From positions 14,624-78,623 of the forward strand of contig CAJUOQ010000004.1 in assembly GCA_910588235.1 (NCBI GenBank): a DNA stretch of 64,000 nucleotides, written 5' to 3'. A program made the position numbers and the translations under genes. Every line of letters begins with the position of its first letter. The stretch's first letter is position 1. The DNA comes from an uncultured Atopostipes sp. Lineage in GTDB: Bacteria > Bacillota > Bacilli > Lactobacillales > Carnobacteriaceae_A. The notes beneath the pieces are model-generated. The model was not told the DNA's origin. It searched no databases and saw only the letters and a program-made list of their open reading frames with translations. Shown here in pieces: positions 35,256 to 44,993 of the stretch.

Positions 35256-37448
35256 ATGGCAGGAAAACAAATGGAACAAACAGAAACTAGAGTCTTAGAA
35301 TTATTAAAACAAGAGCTGACGGATTATTCTAACCAACAAGTTGAAGTAGTGCTTAATTTACTAGCTGATGGGAATACAGTGCCGTTTATTGCTCGTTATC
35401 GTAAAGAAGCAACGGGTTCTTTAGATGAAGTGGCTATTCGTGAAATTGATGAAAGAAATCAATATTTAACGAATTTAGAAAAACGAAAGGAAGAAGTTCT
35501 CCATTCGATTGAAGAGCAGGACGAATTAACGGAAGAGTTAGCGAATGAGATTAAACAAGCGACTCAACTTCAACGCGTGGAAGACTTATATTTACCTTAT
35601 CGTAAAAAACGTCGTACGCTAGCAACCATCGCTAAAGAAAAAGGACTAGAACCACTCGCTGAATGGATTCAAACATTCCCAGAAACGAGTATTGAAGAAG
35701 AGGCTGCTCAATATATTGATCCTGAGCAAGAATTAGAAACAGTGGCGGATGTTTTAGCAGGGGTTCACGAGATATTAGCAGAAACAACTTCAGACAATGC
35801 GGAATTTAGAAAATGGATTCGTAGCTTTACGATGAACCATGGGAAATTAGATGTCGTCGCTAAAGATGAAGAAGCGGATGAAAAAAGTGTTTACCAAATG
35901 TATTATGAATTTGCACAGCCATTGAAAAAATTGGCTTCTCATCAAACATTAGCTGTCAACCGAGGCGAGAAAGAAGACATTTTAACAGTCAAAGTTGTTG
36001 TCGAAGAGCGCGAGATTTTTGACTATCTGTTTGATCAAACTGTTCCGGAGTTAGCGATTTCTGGCGCAATTAATTACGTACAAGAAGCTAATGAAGAGGC
36101 GTATAAACGTTTTATTCAACCGGCGATTGAAAGAGAAATCCGGTCAACATTAACGGAAGAAGCGGAAGACCAAGCGATTAAAGTATTTGGAGAAAACTTA
36201 CGTAATCTTCTCTTACAAGCGCCTCTAAAAGGACAAAAAATCTTAGGCTTTGACCCTGCTTTCCGGACAGGCTGTAAGTTAGCAGCTGTGGACGAAACGG
36301 GTAAATTGCTAGGGATTACAGTGATTTATCCACATAAACCAGCAGCAAAAGCAAAAAGAGAAGCAGCTAAAGGTGAACTCATTGATTTTATCCGTGAATA
36401 TCAAATTGATACGATTGCGATCGGAAATGGTACGGCGAGCCGAGAGTCTGAAAAATTCGTCGCAGATATTTTACAAGAGATTGACGACGAAGTTGCTTAC
36501 GTTATTGTCAATGAAGCAGGAGCCTCAGTATATTCTGCAAGTGAAGAAGCGCGTCGTGAATTTCCAGATTTACAAGTGGAAGAACGAAGTGCTGTCAGTA
36601 TTGCTCGTCGTCTGCAGGATCCATTAGCCGAATTGGTAAAAATTGATCCACAATCCATTGGAGTCGGCCAGTATCAACACGATGTGTCTCAGAAAAAATT
36701 AACGGAACAATTGGATTTTGTGGTAGAAACAGCGGTAAACCAAGTGGGTGTAAACTTAAATACCGCCAGTGCAACCTTATTGCGCCAAATTTCCGGTTTG
36801 ACGAAAACCACGGCACAAAATATCGTAAATTTCCGCGAAGAGCACGGCTTGTTTGCAAATCGTAAACAATTAAAAGAGGTTAAACGACTAGGTCCTAAAG
36901 CTTATGAACAATCGGCTGGGTTTTTACGAATTCCGAATGGAGAAGAGCTATTTGATAACACAGGTATTCACCCAGAAACCTATAAAGAAGCCGAACAAAT
37001 CCTCGAAATTGTTGGTATAACAAAAGACGAATTAGGAACAGATGAAGTGCGCGAAACATTAGGAGCGATCGACAATCGTAAAGTGCGCGAAGAAGTCGGA
37101 CTAGGCAAAGAAACTTACCAAGATATCTTAAAAGCACTCACGGCTCCTGGGCGGGATATGCGAGACGATATGCCTGCGCCGTTACTGCGAACAGATGTCT
37201 TATCCATCGAAGATCTAACTGTTGGGATGGAGTTAGAAGGCGCCGTACGTAATGTGGTCGATTTCGGTGCTTTCGTTGATGTAGGTGTCGGTCAAGATGG
37301 TTTAGTGCATATTTCAAAACTAAGCCAAGATTTCGTAAAACATCCAAAAGATGTTGTAGCAGTTGGCGATATTGTCACGGTATGGATAGCGTCAGTTGAT
37401 TTAGATCGAAGCCGGATTGGTTTATCAATGATTGGTAGTAACGAATAA
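35256..37448 (+). CDS. tex: Tex family RNA-binding transcription accessory protein
   Basis: A 730-residue Tex protein. The order is: N-terminal helical region (VPFIARYRKEATGSLDE near 48), a YqgF/RuvX-like domain beginning GFDPAFRTGCKLA (about 330), helix-hairpin-helix modules (around 505-560), and a C-terminal S1 domain (GAVRNVVDFGAFVDVGVGQDG near 660). It binds nucleic acid and has a role in transcription in other bacteria. The length is close to the norm. GTAGGAG precedes the ATG. Confidence 0.95.
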   Translation: MAGKQMEQTETRVLELLKQELTDYSNQQVEVVLNLLADGNTVPFIARYRKEATGSLDEVAIREIDERNQYLTNLEKRKEEVLHSIEEQDELTEELANEIKQATQLQRVEDLYLPYRKKRRTLATIAKEKGLEPLAEWIQTFPETSIEEEAAQYIDPEQELETVADVLAGVHEILAETTSDNAEFRKWIRSFTMNHGKLDVVAKDEEADEKSVYQMYYEFAQPLKKLASHQTLAVNRGEKEDILTVKVVVEEREIFDYLFDQTVPELAISGAINYVQEANEEAYKRFIQPAIEREIRSTLTEEAEDQAIKVFGENLRNLLLQAPLKGQKILGFDPAFRTGCKLAAVDETGKLLGITVIYPHKPAAKAKREAAKGELIDFIREYQIDTIAIGNGTASRESEKFVADILQEIDDEVAYVIVNEAGASVYSASEEARREFPDLQVEERSAVSIARRLQDPLAELVKIDPQSIGVGQYQHDVSQKKLTEQLDFVVETAVNQVGVNLNTASATLLRQISGLTKTTAQNIVNFREEHGLFANRKQLKEVKRLGPKAYEQSAGFLRIPNGEELFDNTGIHPETYKEAEQILEIVGITKDELGTDEVRETLGAIDNRKVREEVGLGKETYQDILKALTAPGRDMRDDMPAPLLRTDVLSIEDLTVGMELEGAVRNVVDFGAFVDVGVGQDGLVHISKLSQDFVKHPKDVVAVGDIVTVWIASVDLDRSRIGLSMIGSNE

Positions 37449-37473
37449 ATAAAAATGAAGAGGTAGGAAAACA

Positions 37474-37863
37474 ATGACAAGAAAAAATTATACAGCTTAC
37501 GATGTCAGTGCATCTGGACCCTATTCACATGCTATAGATGCAGGAGACTTTATCTTCCTTTCGGGACAGACAGCAATGAATGGCGTTGGAGATGAAGAAG
37601 CAAAAGTTAAAGGAAATATCACAGATCAAACAAAGACCGCTTTGGCTTATCTAACTTCTGTGATGGACGCAGCTGAAGTTACAAGCGACGATGTGGTCAA
37701 AGTGAATGTCTACTTAACAAGTATGGCTTACTTTGATGAGATGAACGAAGTCTACAAAACATTCTTTAACGAACCTTATCCAGCTCGAACCTGTGTAGCA
37801 GTGAATGAATTACCACTCGAAGCCGATGTGGAAATAGAATTTATCGTGAAAAAATCGAATTAA
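37474..37863 (+). CDS. ridA: RidA family protein (reactive intermediate deaminase)
   Basis: A 129-residue YjgF/YER057c/UK114 protein. The conserved Arg that binds the imine carboxylate lies in PYPARTCVAV (about 105), with the C-terminal VEIEFIV strand. It hydrolyses 2-aminoacrylate and similar enamines released by PLP enzymes. GAGGTAGG precedes the ATG, and it follows tex by 25 bases. A terminator closes the group. Confidence 0.93.
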   Translation: MTRKNYTAYDVSASGPYSHAIDAGDFIFLSGQTAMNGVGDEEAKVKGNITDQTKTALAYLTSVMDAAEVTSDDVVKVNVYLTSMAYFDEMNEVYKTFFNEPYPARTCVAVNELPLEADVEIEFIVKKSN

Positions 37864-37872
37864 ATCAATTTC

Positions 37873-37912
37873 AAAACTCCTCCTTTTACGATTAAAAAGG
37901 GAGGAGTTTATT
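37873..37912 (+). terminator. Terminator of the tex-ridA group
   Basis: AAACTCCTCCTTTT pairs with AAAAAGGGAGGAGTTT around ACGATT, followed by ATTTTATT. It marks the left border of the allantoin locus. Confidence 0.85.
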
Positions 37913-38048
37913 TTATTGAAAAAGACTATAGTTTGAGAAGTCACTCACAATCAAACGGCTTATCACAATTTATCTTATAAGACCCATTGTTCAATATGAA
38001 CAACCAGTAAGGTGAAAGAGGCAAAACCTCCAGTTTTTTTAAAAGCAT

Positions 38049-38169
38049 TTGACAAGTGAATAATTTCACATTAAGATGAACTTACTTAAACGAAAGAGCG
38101 TGGCTTTAGGCAAGAACTCCCTTGAAAAGAGTGCTTAAACGACGTTCAGAAAAAATAGGAGGAGAGAAA
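38049..38169 (+). promoter_or_regulatory. Promoter and leader of the allantoin-locus head genes
   Basis: TTGACA (38049-38054) and TAAGAT (38072-38077), 17 bases apart, form a plausible sigma-A promoter. The leader of about 85 bases holds a direct repeat CTTAAACGA (about 38085 and 38134) and a weak ACTC/GAGT hairpin. No known riboswitch class was recognised. 37913-38048 shows nothing else. Confidence 0.5.
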
Positions 38170-39126
38170 ATGCTTGTTAAATTATTAGAACCATTGAATG
38201 TCCCAAATGAACAAATTGAAAAATACGGTCAACAAATTAAAGACTTAGGTCATGAATTTGTTTATTATGATAAAAAAACAACCGATATACAGGAACTCGC
38301 GGAGCGTAGCCAAGACGCAGATGTCATTATGATTGCTAATAATCCCTATCCGACAGAGGTAATCGATCAAAGTCCCCAGTTAAAATTAATTAATGTCGCT
38401 TTTACGGGGGTAGATCATGTAGGGATTGTTGAAGCACAAGATCAAGACATTTTAGTGATGAACGCTGCGGGTTATGCCGATCAAGCAGTGGCTGAATTAG
38501 CGATCGGATTAACACTGGATTTATATCGTGGAATAACGGTTGGAGATGAAACGATTCGTCAGTCCGATGAGCATCATCCTTTTCAAGGAAAAGAAATTAG
38601 CGGCAAAATAGTCGGCATAGTAGGCACAGGAAAAATTGGTCTCATGACGGCTCGTTTATTTGCTGCCTTTGGTGCTCATTTAATTGGCTATGATGTTCAA
38701 GAAAACCCTGAAGCTCAAGAAATAGGGCTGGAGTATGTTGAACTCGATGAATTAATGACCAAAGCAGATATTGTTTCTTTACATGTTCCTTTGATTCCAG
38801 CTACAGAAGGAATGATTTCTGCAAGTGAATTGGCACGAATGAAAAAAGACGCTATTCTCATTAATACAGCTCGGGGCCCTGTAATCGATAATGAAGCCTT
38901 AGCGAAGGCGTTAGATAATGAAGAAATTGCAGGAGCGGGCATTGACGTTTTCGATATGGAACCACCAATTCCCAAAGACTATCCTTTATTAAATGCTAAA
39001 AATACTGTTTTGACCCCGCACGTTGCTTTCTTATCCGATGAAGCGATGGAGCGTCGAGCAAAAATCGCTTTTGATAATACGATATCCTACCTTAAAGGTG
39101 AACCGCAAAATATTGTCGAACGATAA
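38170..39126 (+). CDS. D-isomer specific 2-hydroxyacid dehydrogenase
   Basis: A 318-residue NAD-dependent oxidoreductase of the phosphoglycerate/glyoxylate dehydrogenase family. It shows the NAD motif GIVGTGKIGLMTARLF (about 143), the catalytic Arg in INTARGPVIDNEAL, and the catalytic His in LTPHVAFLSDEA. AGGAGGAGAG sets the start; a TTG-started extension is rejected. It heads the allantoin locus and is followed by a cupin gene. Reduction of an alpha-keto acid from ureide breakdown, such as glyoxylate, is a reasonable guess but not shown. Confidence 0.87.
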   Translation: MLVKLLEPLNVPNEQIEKYGQQIKDLGHEFVYYDKKTTDIQELAERSQDADVIMIANNPYPTEVIDQSPQLKLINVAFTGVDHVGIVEAQDQDILVMNAAGYADQAVAELAIGLTLDLYRGITVGDETIRQSDEHHPFQGKEISGKIVGIVGTGKIGLMTARLFAAFGAHLIGYDVQENPEAQEIGLEYVELDELMTKADIVSLHVPLIPATEGMISASELARMKKDAILINTARGPVIDNEALAKALDNEEIAGAGIDVFDMEPPIPKDYPLLNAKNTVLTPHVAFLSDEAMERRAKIAFDNTISYLKGEPQNIVER

Positions 39127-39159
39127 AATAAAATGAAAAACATAAGGAGTGTTGATAAA

Positions 39160-39552
39160 ATGCCTTTAGTAGAAATTGACCGTAAAGATTTGAAAGACCG
39201 TATTTTTCACTGTCCCGATATCCAATGTTTTAGAGAAGAAGAAGCAACGAAAGAAGTATTTTATAAGACGGACTTTACCGTTGGTGCAATTTGGACCATG
39301 CTACCTGGCCAAACGCTCCCCATCCATTCTCATGAAAAAGCGGATGATATTTGGATTGTGATCGAGGGAACCGCAGAATATTATCCCGAATTAGGTCAAA
39401 AAGTGGCTATTCAAAAAGGAGATATCATTGTGGCACGTCCTGGTGAAAAACATGGAATGACCAATGTATCTGATCAACCTTTCGTGATGATTGGCATCGC
39501 AGGTCCTGTTCCTATTGGTTTTATTCCACATACCTTAGAAGAGTCAAAGTAG
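39160..39552 (+). CDS. Cupin domain protein in the allantoin locus
   Basis: A 130-residue small cupin. Metal ligands are seen in LPIHSHEKADDIWIVIEG (about 54-71) and GEKHGM (about 99-104). The start has AAGGAGTG upstream. It differs from the bicupin AllE encoded next and lacks an assigned role; it may bind a ureide or act on an alpha-keto acid. It lies 34 bases after the dehydrogenase gene and probably shares its operon. Confidence 0.78.
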   Translation: MPLVEIDRKDLKDRIFHCPDIQCFREEEATKEVFYKTDFTVGAIWTMLPGQTLPIHSHEKADDIWIVIEGTAEYYPELGQKVAIQKGDIIVARPGEKHGMTNVSDQPFVMIGIAGPVPIGFIPHTLEESK

Positions 39553-39664
39553 ACGCTAAGAAGGATTGCTAACTGAAAACATTCCCTTTCAAATGATTAT
39601 CGATAGAAGACGATCTGTTGTATAATATGCACAAATAAAAACCTATTTTTATAGGGTTTAGATT

Positions 39665-39694
39665 TTGACATCTTAAGCCTTAAATAGGTACAAT
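39665..39694 (+). promoter_or_regulatory. Promoter of allE-allD
   Basis: TTGACA (39665-39670) and TACAAT (39689-39694) with an 18-base spacer, 28 bases before the allE start. The -35 is perfect and the -10 differs from consensus by one base. This gives allE and allD a promoter of their own. Confidence 0.75.
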
Positions 39695-39721
39695 GAACAG
39701 GAATCAAATAAGGAAGGGATA

Positions 39722-40519
39722 GTGAGTTTAGTGGGTTACAAAAACAATCAAACAGGTTATCGTGAAGGTTTGCTCGAATCAAGAGCGGTTATCAAAAAAG
39801 GAGAGTATGCGCTCATTCCACATGATGGACTTGTGCAAAATACTGTGCCTGGGTTTGAAAACGTGAACATTACGATTTTAGCTTCTCCAAAATTAGGAGC
39901 GAGCTTTAGCGATTACATTGTCGAGTTCTTAGAAGGTGGAAAGAACGAACGTGGATTTGGTGGTGAAGGCGTTCAAACTTTTGTGTATGTACTCTCAGGT
40001 AAACTAAACGTAAGTGATGGTGAGGAAACATACGAATTAACAGAGGGTGGCTATGCCTACTTCCCTGTGAACGAAACAATGTATTTCGAGAATGCTCAAG
40101 ACGAAATGACAGAAGCTTTCTTATATAAAAGAGCTTATGATGAGATTGAAGGCCATGAAGCTCATCGTGTAGTTGGAAACAAAAAAGATCTCACACCAAT
40201 TGAATATGAAGGAATGTCTGATGTTCTTCTGTGGGACTTCTTACCTACAGATGACTTTGGGTTTGATATGAACATGCACATTTTAGAGTTCCAACCAGGT
40301 GCAAGTCATGGTTATATTGAAACGCATTATCAAGAACATGGTGCTTATTTATTATCAGGTAAAGGGATGTACAATCTAGATAATAATTGGTATCCAGTGG
40401 AAAAAGGCGACTATATCTTCATGGGACGCTATGTACCACAAGCAGCATATGGTGTTGGTCGTGACGAACCTCTAGCTTATATTTATTCTAAAGACGCAAA
40501 CCGTGATCCAGGCGTTTAA
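39722..40519 (+). CDS. allE: (S)-ureidoglycine aminohydrolase
   Basis: AllE converts (S)-ureidoglycine to (S)-ureidoglycolate and ammonia with Mn. The 265-residue protein is a bicupin with the family signature: the N-terminal half holds FVYVLSGKLNVSDGEE, and the C-terminal half holds the metal site ILEFQPGASHGYIETHYQEHG (about residues 193-213, Glu, His and His). The start is GTG; AAGGAAGGG precedes it closely. allD follows after 32 bases. Confidence 0.93.
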   Translation: MSLVGYKNNQTGYREGLLESRAVIKKGEYALIPHDGLVQNTVPGFENVNITILASPKLGASFSDYIVEFLEGGKNERGFGGEGVQTFVYVLSGKLNVSDGEETYELTEGGYAYFPVNETMYFENAQDEMTEAFLYKRAYDEIEGHEAHRVVGNKKDLTPIEYEGMSDVLLWDFLPTDDFGFDMNMHILEFQPGASHGYIETHYQEHGAYLLSGKGMYNLDNNWYPVEKGDYIFMGRYVPQAAYGVGRDEPLAYIYSKDANRDPGV

Positions 40520-40551
40520 TCAACAATAAAAATAAAAGGAGGAACGTAATA

Positions 40552-41622
40552 ATGGCTGATGAAGATAAACAAGTAAATTTAACACCTGAACAATTGCATA
40601 AACTAATTAAAGATAAGTTAGTGTTAGCAGGTCTCCCAGATGAACAGGCGGAAGAGACCACCAATCATTTAGTCTATGCAGATATGATTGGTGTTCATTC
40701 TCATGGAGCAGTCCGAGTAGAGTATTATGCTGAAAGAATTAGTAAAGGCGGCATAAACACTAATCCAGACTTATCTTTTGAAAAAACTGGACCAAGTACA
40801 GGAATTTTCCATGGAGATAATGGGCAAGGACACTTTGTGGCAAATAAAGCCTTAGATCCCGCAATTGAAATGGCAAAAGAAAATGGTGTCGCGGTTGTCG
40901 GTGTTTCTCGTGTAGGACACACGGGGACATTGTCTTACTATTTAAGAAAAATTGCTGAACAAGATTTATTTGGTTTTGCCGTCACACAATCTGATCCGAT
41001 GGTTGTTCCATTCGGAGGCGCAGATGTGTATTACGGAACGAATCCTATTGCTTTTGCAGCTCCAAGAACCGAAGGAGAGCCTGTTATTTTTGATATGGCG
41101 ACAACTGTCCAGGCTTGGGGTAAAATCTTGGATGCACGCTCAAAAGGAGAAGATATTCCTGATACTTGGGCGGTGGATGAGCAAGGGGCTCCAACCACAG
41201 ATCCTCATAAAGTGGCTGGACTCGTGCCGATTGCAGGGCCAAAAGGTTACGGTCTAATGATGATGGTCGATATTTTAGCAGGTGTGCTGCTCGGGTTACC
41301 ATTCGGTAAGAGCGTAACTTCGATGTATCATGATTTATCAGAAAACCGTAACTTAGGACATACTTTCATTATCATTGATCCTGCTCGTTTCAGAGATATA
41401 GAAGGATTCAAAAAAGATATGGATCGAACCGTTTCTGAATTGCACGCTGTACCGGCTGCTCCAGATTTCGATCAAGTCTATTATCCAGGTGAATTAAGTG
41501 CGATATCCTTGGAGCGTAGTCGCAAGGAAGGCGTAGAAATCGCAAAATCAATCATGGATTACCTCGAATCAGATGAAGTTTATATTAATTCATATGATAA
41601 TAAAGGGATCTTTGCCGATTAA
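40552..41622 (+). CDS. allD: Ureidoglycolate dehydrogenase (MDH/LDH-2 family)
   Basis: Oxidises (S)-ureidoglycolate to oxalurate with NAD+. The 356-residue protein follows the sulfolactate/malate dehydrogenase-2 fold: ADMIGVHSHGAVRVEYY with the catalytic His (about 44), GHTGTLSYYLR, and GTNPIAFAAP for the coenzyme. The family also contains lactate and malate enzymes, so the call leans on the adjacent allE and the full pathway around it. AAAGGAGG precedes the ATG. A bidirectional terminator follows. Confidence 0.9.
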   Translation: MADEDKQVNLTPEQLHKLIKDKLVLAGLPDEQAEETTNHLVYADMIGVHSHGAVRVEYYAERISKGGINTNPDLSFEKTGPSTGIFHGDNGQGHFVANKALDPAIEMAKENGVAVVGVSRVGHTGTLSYYLRKIAEQDLFGFAVTQSDPMVVPFGGADVYYGTNPIAFAAPRTEGEPVIFDMATTVQAWGKILDARSKGEDIPDTWAVDEQGAPTTDPHKVAGLVPIAGPKGYGLMMMVDILAGVLLGLPFGKSVTSMYHDLSENRNLGHTFIIIDPARFRDIEGFKKDMDRTVSELHAVPAAPDFDQVYYPGELSAISLERSRKEGVEIAKSIMDYLESDEVYINSYDNKGIFAD

Positions 41623-41637
41623 AATAAAAAGTGAATG

Positions 41638-41691
41638 AAAAAGACGCAGAAATATTCAGTCAGCACTGAAAAGTTTTCTGCGTCTTTTTTT
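41638..41691. terminator. Bidirectional terminator between allD and the pucR-type gene
   Basis: AAAAAGACGCAGAAA pairs with TTTTCTGCGTCTTTTT around an inner TCAGT/ACTGA stem, with T-runs in both directions. It serves two convergent genes. Confidence 0.9.
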
Positions 41692-41692
41692 A

Positions 41693-43327
41693 TTAATTAT
41701 CTTTACTTAATTGTAAGGCTAAGCGAATATTTAAAGAATCATCGGGTGCATCTACTTTTACACCTAAAATTTCTTCACAACGATTAATACGGTATTTTAC
41801 TGTATTCCGATGAATAAATAAGTCATTGGCGGTCTGTGTGATTTCGCTTTGATTTTTAAGGTACGTATCTAAAGTAATGCGTAGATCAATCAAAGAATCC
41901 TCTTCAGGATAGGCGAGCTCTTTCAAGACACTCTTACAAAAATAAACAATCTCATTATGGTCCAGATCATTGAAGAGCTGATCGGCTCCTTTATCCCGAT
42001 AAAAAATAACAGGTTCTGCGTTTTCTTTATTTTGTCGTTCATTATGGGCAAGCTTTGCTTGTGTGTATGATTGTTCGATCTGATCCCATTTTGAGACGGG
42101 ATAACCAACACTGAAAGTCAGTTGATTATTAATAAGATCATCAATTTTTTGAGCAATCTCTAATAATTTTTCTGAAAGATCTGTGTCTTCTTCTTGTAAA
42201 ATTAAGACAATCTCGCGATCTTCTGCACGCCAAACTACGATGGCATTTTCAAAGTAATGCTGGAGATTTTTTCTAAGCCAGCGATATGATAGAAAGAGTT
42301 TTTCATTTGCTTTTAACGTGTAGGCGTTATTTTTTTCGTCGAGCATATCTTTGCTGTGAATATGAACCACACGGTAATAATCTGTTTGAATATAACCATA
42401 ATTCCGACTCACTTTAAACCAATTGGTACTATCGAGCGTGTTGTTGACTTGGCTGTCAATGAGATCGTTAAAGAAATGTGCTTCATTAGCATATAAAGAT
42501 TCATCAACTTTTTGATTTTTATACAAATTAAATTGAAAGACTAAAGCCGCCTGTTCAATCGCAAAGACAGAGGTTGGAAAAGGGACTTGCTCAGGATCGA
42601 CAATAATTAAATAATGTGGAAAGTAAGTATGCACTTGAATTTTTACAAGCGATAAATGCGTCTTACTTCCATCAGGTTCTGTCACTAAAAAAGAACCATG
42701 GTTTCGTTGGGTCTTTTTCCGTTCTTCAAACACGGAATCAACATAATATTCGGCTTTGTCTTTGTGATTTTTAAAATGCTGTGAATGCGAAATGATTTGA
42801 TGGAAAGGATCCAATAAAATAATGGGCGTTTTAATCATCCGACTGAGATCGCCCACTAATAAACTATTTGAAGCATCCTGTACGAGTAAATCTGAAAATC
42901 GTTTTTGTATATCTAAAGCAAAGTCAATTTCCTCACGTTCGGTTTCTAAAATAAGATTCATAATTTGGTGTAGAAGTGATCCCAAAGGGAAATGGTCAGG
43001 AATTACTAGTAAAGGGAAATTAACCTTATTTGCGTATGCAATCACTTCTTCATCGATTTGATTTAAAAAACGACCGACTTTAATGCCTAAGCCAATCGCT
43101 TCTGCACGAATTAAAGAGTCAATGAAAGGAATAAAACCTTGTTGGTTATCCTTAAAAACCATTCCTGTGGATAAAATTAATACGTTTTTGGGAATATACT
43201 TTTCAACGTCTGGGGTTTCAGTGATTTCAACACTCTCCATAATTTGGTCATTCAACATTTTTGGATTAGTGAGTAAGTGTAAATCAGAAAATCGGGGAGT
43301 TTTTAATAAAGTTTTTAATGAAATCAT
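41693..43327 (-). CDS. pucR: PucR family transcriptional regulator
   Basis: A 544-residue regulator of purine or ureide catabolism. Residues 1-125 form the PucR ligand domain (DLHLLTNPKM near the start), the middle a CdaR/GGDEF-like domain (residues 300-420), and the C-terminus the PucR helix-turn-helix (ITQTANDLFIHRNTVKYRINRCEEILG). TAGGAG precedes the ATG. It lies in the centre of the locus, divergent from allC and convergent with allD, so it most likely controls the locus in response to allantoin or a product. Confidence 0.9.
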   Translation of the reverse strand: MISLKTLLKTPRFSDLHLLTNPKMLNDQIMESVEITETPDVEKYIPKNVLILSTGMVFKDNQQGFIPFIDSLIRAEAIGLGIKVGRFLNQIDEEVIAYANKVNFPLLVIPDHFPLGSLLHQIMNLILETEREEIDFALDIQKRFSDLLVQDASNSLLVGDLSRMIKTPIILLDPFHQIISHSQHFKNHKDKAEYYVDSVFEERKKTQRNHGSFLVTEPDGSKTHLSLVKIQVHTYFPHYLIIVDPEQVPFPTSVFAIEQAALVFQFNLYKNQKVDESLYANEAHFFNDLIDSQVNNTLDSTNWFKVSRNYGYIQTDYYRVVHIHSKDMLDEKNNAYTLKANEKLFLSYRWLRKNLQHYFENAIVVWRAEDREIVLILQEEDTDLSEKLLEIAQKIDDLINNQLTFSVGYPVSKWDQIEQSYTQAKLAHNERQNKENAEPVIFYRDKGADQLFNDLDHNEIVYFCKSVLKELAYPEEDSLIDLRITLDTYLKNQSEITQTANDLFIHRNTVKYRINRCEEILGVKVDAPDDSLNIRLALQLSKDN

Positions 43328-43750
43328 AATAAGCTCCTATACTATTTCGAGTCGTTCAGTTAATTCATTCCAATCATCATTATACAATAAAGAAGGCTGT
43401 TCGTAAAAGCTTAGATTCTTTTACACAACTTATTTGTAAGGCATCAAGCTCTATTTTTACAAAATACTTTGAGTGTTTTACTGACTAAGGGGTCAGCTGA
43501 GGGGTATTGTTTGTTATTTTGTTGAATTTGCATACAATAACCTTATAAAGACGTGTGAACAAAGTCGTTTTTAATTTGCGACGTGTGTTTGGATTGGATA
43601 ATACACCTAACTATTATATATAACTATCCGTTTTGAACAAAAAAATTAAAAAAATAGTAAAAACAAACAATGATAATGGAAACGTTTTACACTAAGGTAT
43701 AGATGGTGAAAATTTAAAACAGTGTAAAAACATAAGGAGGAAAAAGAAAT
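43328..43750 (+). promoter_or_regulatory. Divergent control region of pucR and allC with a cre-like site
   Basis: This gene-free stretch separates pucR from allC. A cre-like site TGGAAACGTTTTAC(A) lies at 43677-43691 with the core AAACGTTT, about 60 bases before the allC start. The direct repeat AAACAAACAA/AAAACAAACA and AT-rich runs (43612-43670) may bind PucR. No hexamer pair of a consensus promoter stands out; candidates lie at 43530-43560. Confidence 0.5.
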
Positions 43751-44974
43751 ATGGTAGATATAAAACCACAAGAAGTCGATGAGGTCATCGATTGGCTTTC
43801 TAATATTTCTGTAGAAGGGCCAGGAGTTACCCGATTATTATATAGCGCACAATGGATTGAAGCTCAAAATTCTTTAAAAGAGAAATTTGAAGAATTGGGC
43901 ATGAAAGTTGAATTTGATGCAGTAGGTAACTTATTTGCAACAATCGAAGGAACGGAAGAACCTGAAAAAATTGTTGCGACCGGTTCCCACATTGACACGG
44001 TCGTAGAAGGTGGCCGCTTTGATGGTCAGCTGGGCGTGATGGGCGGTTATTTAGCTGTTAAAAACTTAATTGAAACAAAAGGAAAACCTAAAAAATCCTT
44101 GCAAGTTATTTCAATGGCTGAAGAAGAAGGTTCACGTTTCCCGTACGCTTTCTGGGGGTCGAAAAACATTTTCGGCTTAGCAAAACGCGAAGAAGTCGAA
44201 GAAATCGCAGATACGGAAGGTATTCGTTTTGTGGATGCAATGCGTGAAGCTGGCTTTGATTTCTTAGAAGATGGACCAAAACATAATGAATTGGAAGCTT
44301 TTATTGAATTACACATTGAGCAAGGAAACTTCTTAGAGGCTGAAAATAAAGCTGTAGGAGTCGTTAATGGGATCGCTGGACAAAAACGTTATGACGTTGT
44401 CCTTAAAGGTGAAGCAAACCATGCGGGAACAACCTTAATGGAATATCGAAAAGATACAGTTGAAGCGATGTCACGTATGATTGTGAATGGAATTGATAAA
44501 GCAAAAGCTGAAGGCGACCCTCTTGTATTAACTTTTGGTCGTGTAGATCCTATTCCAAATACAGTAAACGTTGTCCCAGGAGAAGTATCTTTCTCTATTG
44601 ACTGCCGTCACACAGACCAAGCAGCACTAAATGATTTTACAGAAGAACTAGAAAATGACATGAAGCAAATTGCTTCAGATATGGGAATTGAAATCGATAT
44701 TAACCAGTGGATGGACGAAGCGCCAACACCAATGAACGATAAAATTATCCATACAATTGAAGAAGTCTGTAAAGAAAAAGAACTGGACTATAAAGTAATG
44801 CATTCAGGCGCCGGCCATGATGCACAAATCTTTGCAACTTATGTGCCAACCGGGATGATTTTTGTTCCTTCAATTAAAGGAATTAGTCATAACCCAGAAG
44901 AGCACACGGAAACACCAGATCTTGTACAAGGTATTGAAGCACTAAAAAGTAGTTTGGAGAAACTAGCTTATTAA
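43751..44974 (+). CDS. allC: Allantoate amidohydrolase (M20 family)
   Basis: Hydrolyses allantoate to (S)-ureidoglycine, CO2 and ammonia with Mn. The 407-residue protein has the M20 metal motifs GSHIDTVVEGGRFDGQLGV (about 77), MAEEEGSRF with the catalytic Glu (about 122), and the C-terminal HSGAGHDAQ. The family also includes N-carbamoyl-beta-alanine and carbamoyl-cysteine hydrolases; the neighbours settle the call. AAGGAGGAAA precedes the ATG. Confidence 0.93.
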   Translation: MVDIKPQEVDEVIDWLSNISVEGPGVTRLLYSAQWIEAQNSLKEKFEELGMKVEFDAVGNLFATIEGTEEPEKIVATGSHIDTVVEGGRFDGQLGVMGGYLAVKNLIETKGKPKKSLQVISMAEEEGSRFPYAFWGSKNIFGLAKREEVEEIADTEGIRFVDAMREAGFDFLEDGPKHNELEAFIELHIEQGNFLEAENKAVGVVNGIAGQKRYDVVLKGEANHAGTTLMEYRKDTVEAMSRMIVNGIDKAKAEGDPLVLTFGRVDPIPNTVNVVPGEVSFSIDCRHTDQAALNDFTEELENDMKQIASDMGIEIDINQWMDEAPTPMNDKIIHTIEEVCKEKELDYKVMHSGAGHDAQIFATYVPTGMIFVPSIKGISHNPEEHTETPDLVQGIEALKSSLEKLAY

Positions 44975-44993
44975 TTAAAAAAAGTAGGAGTAG

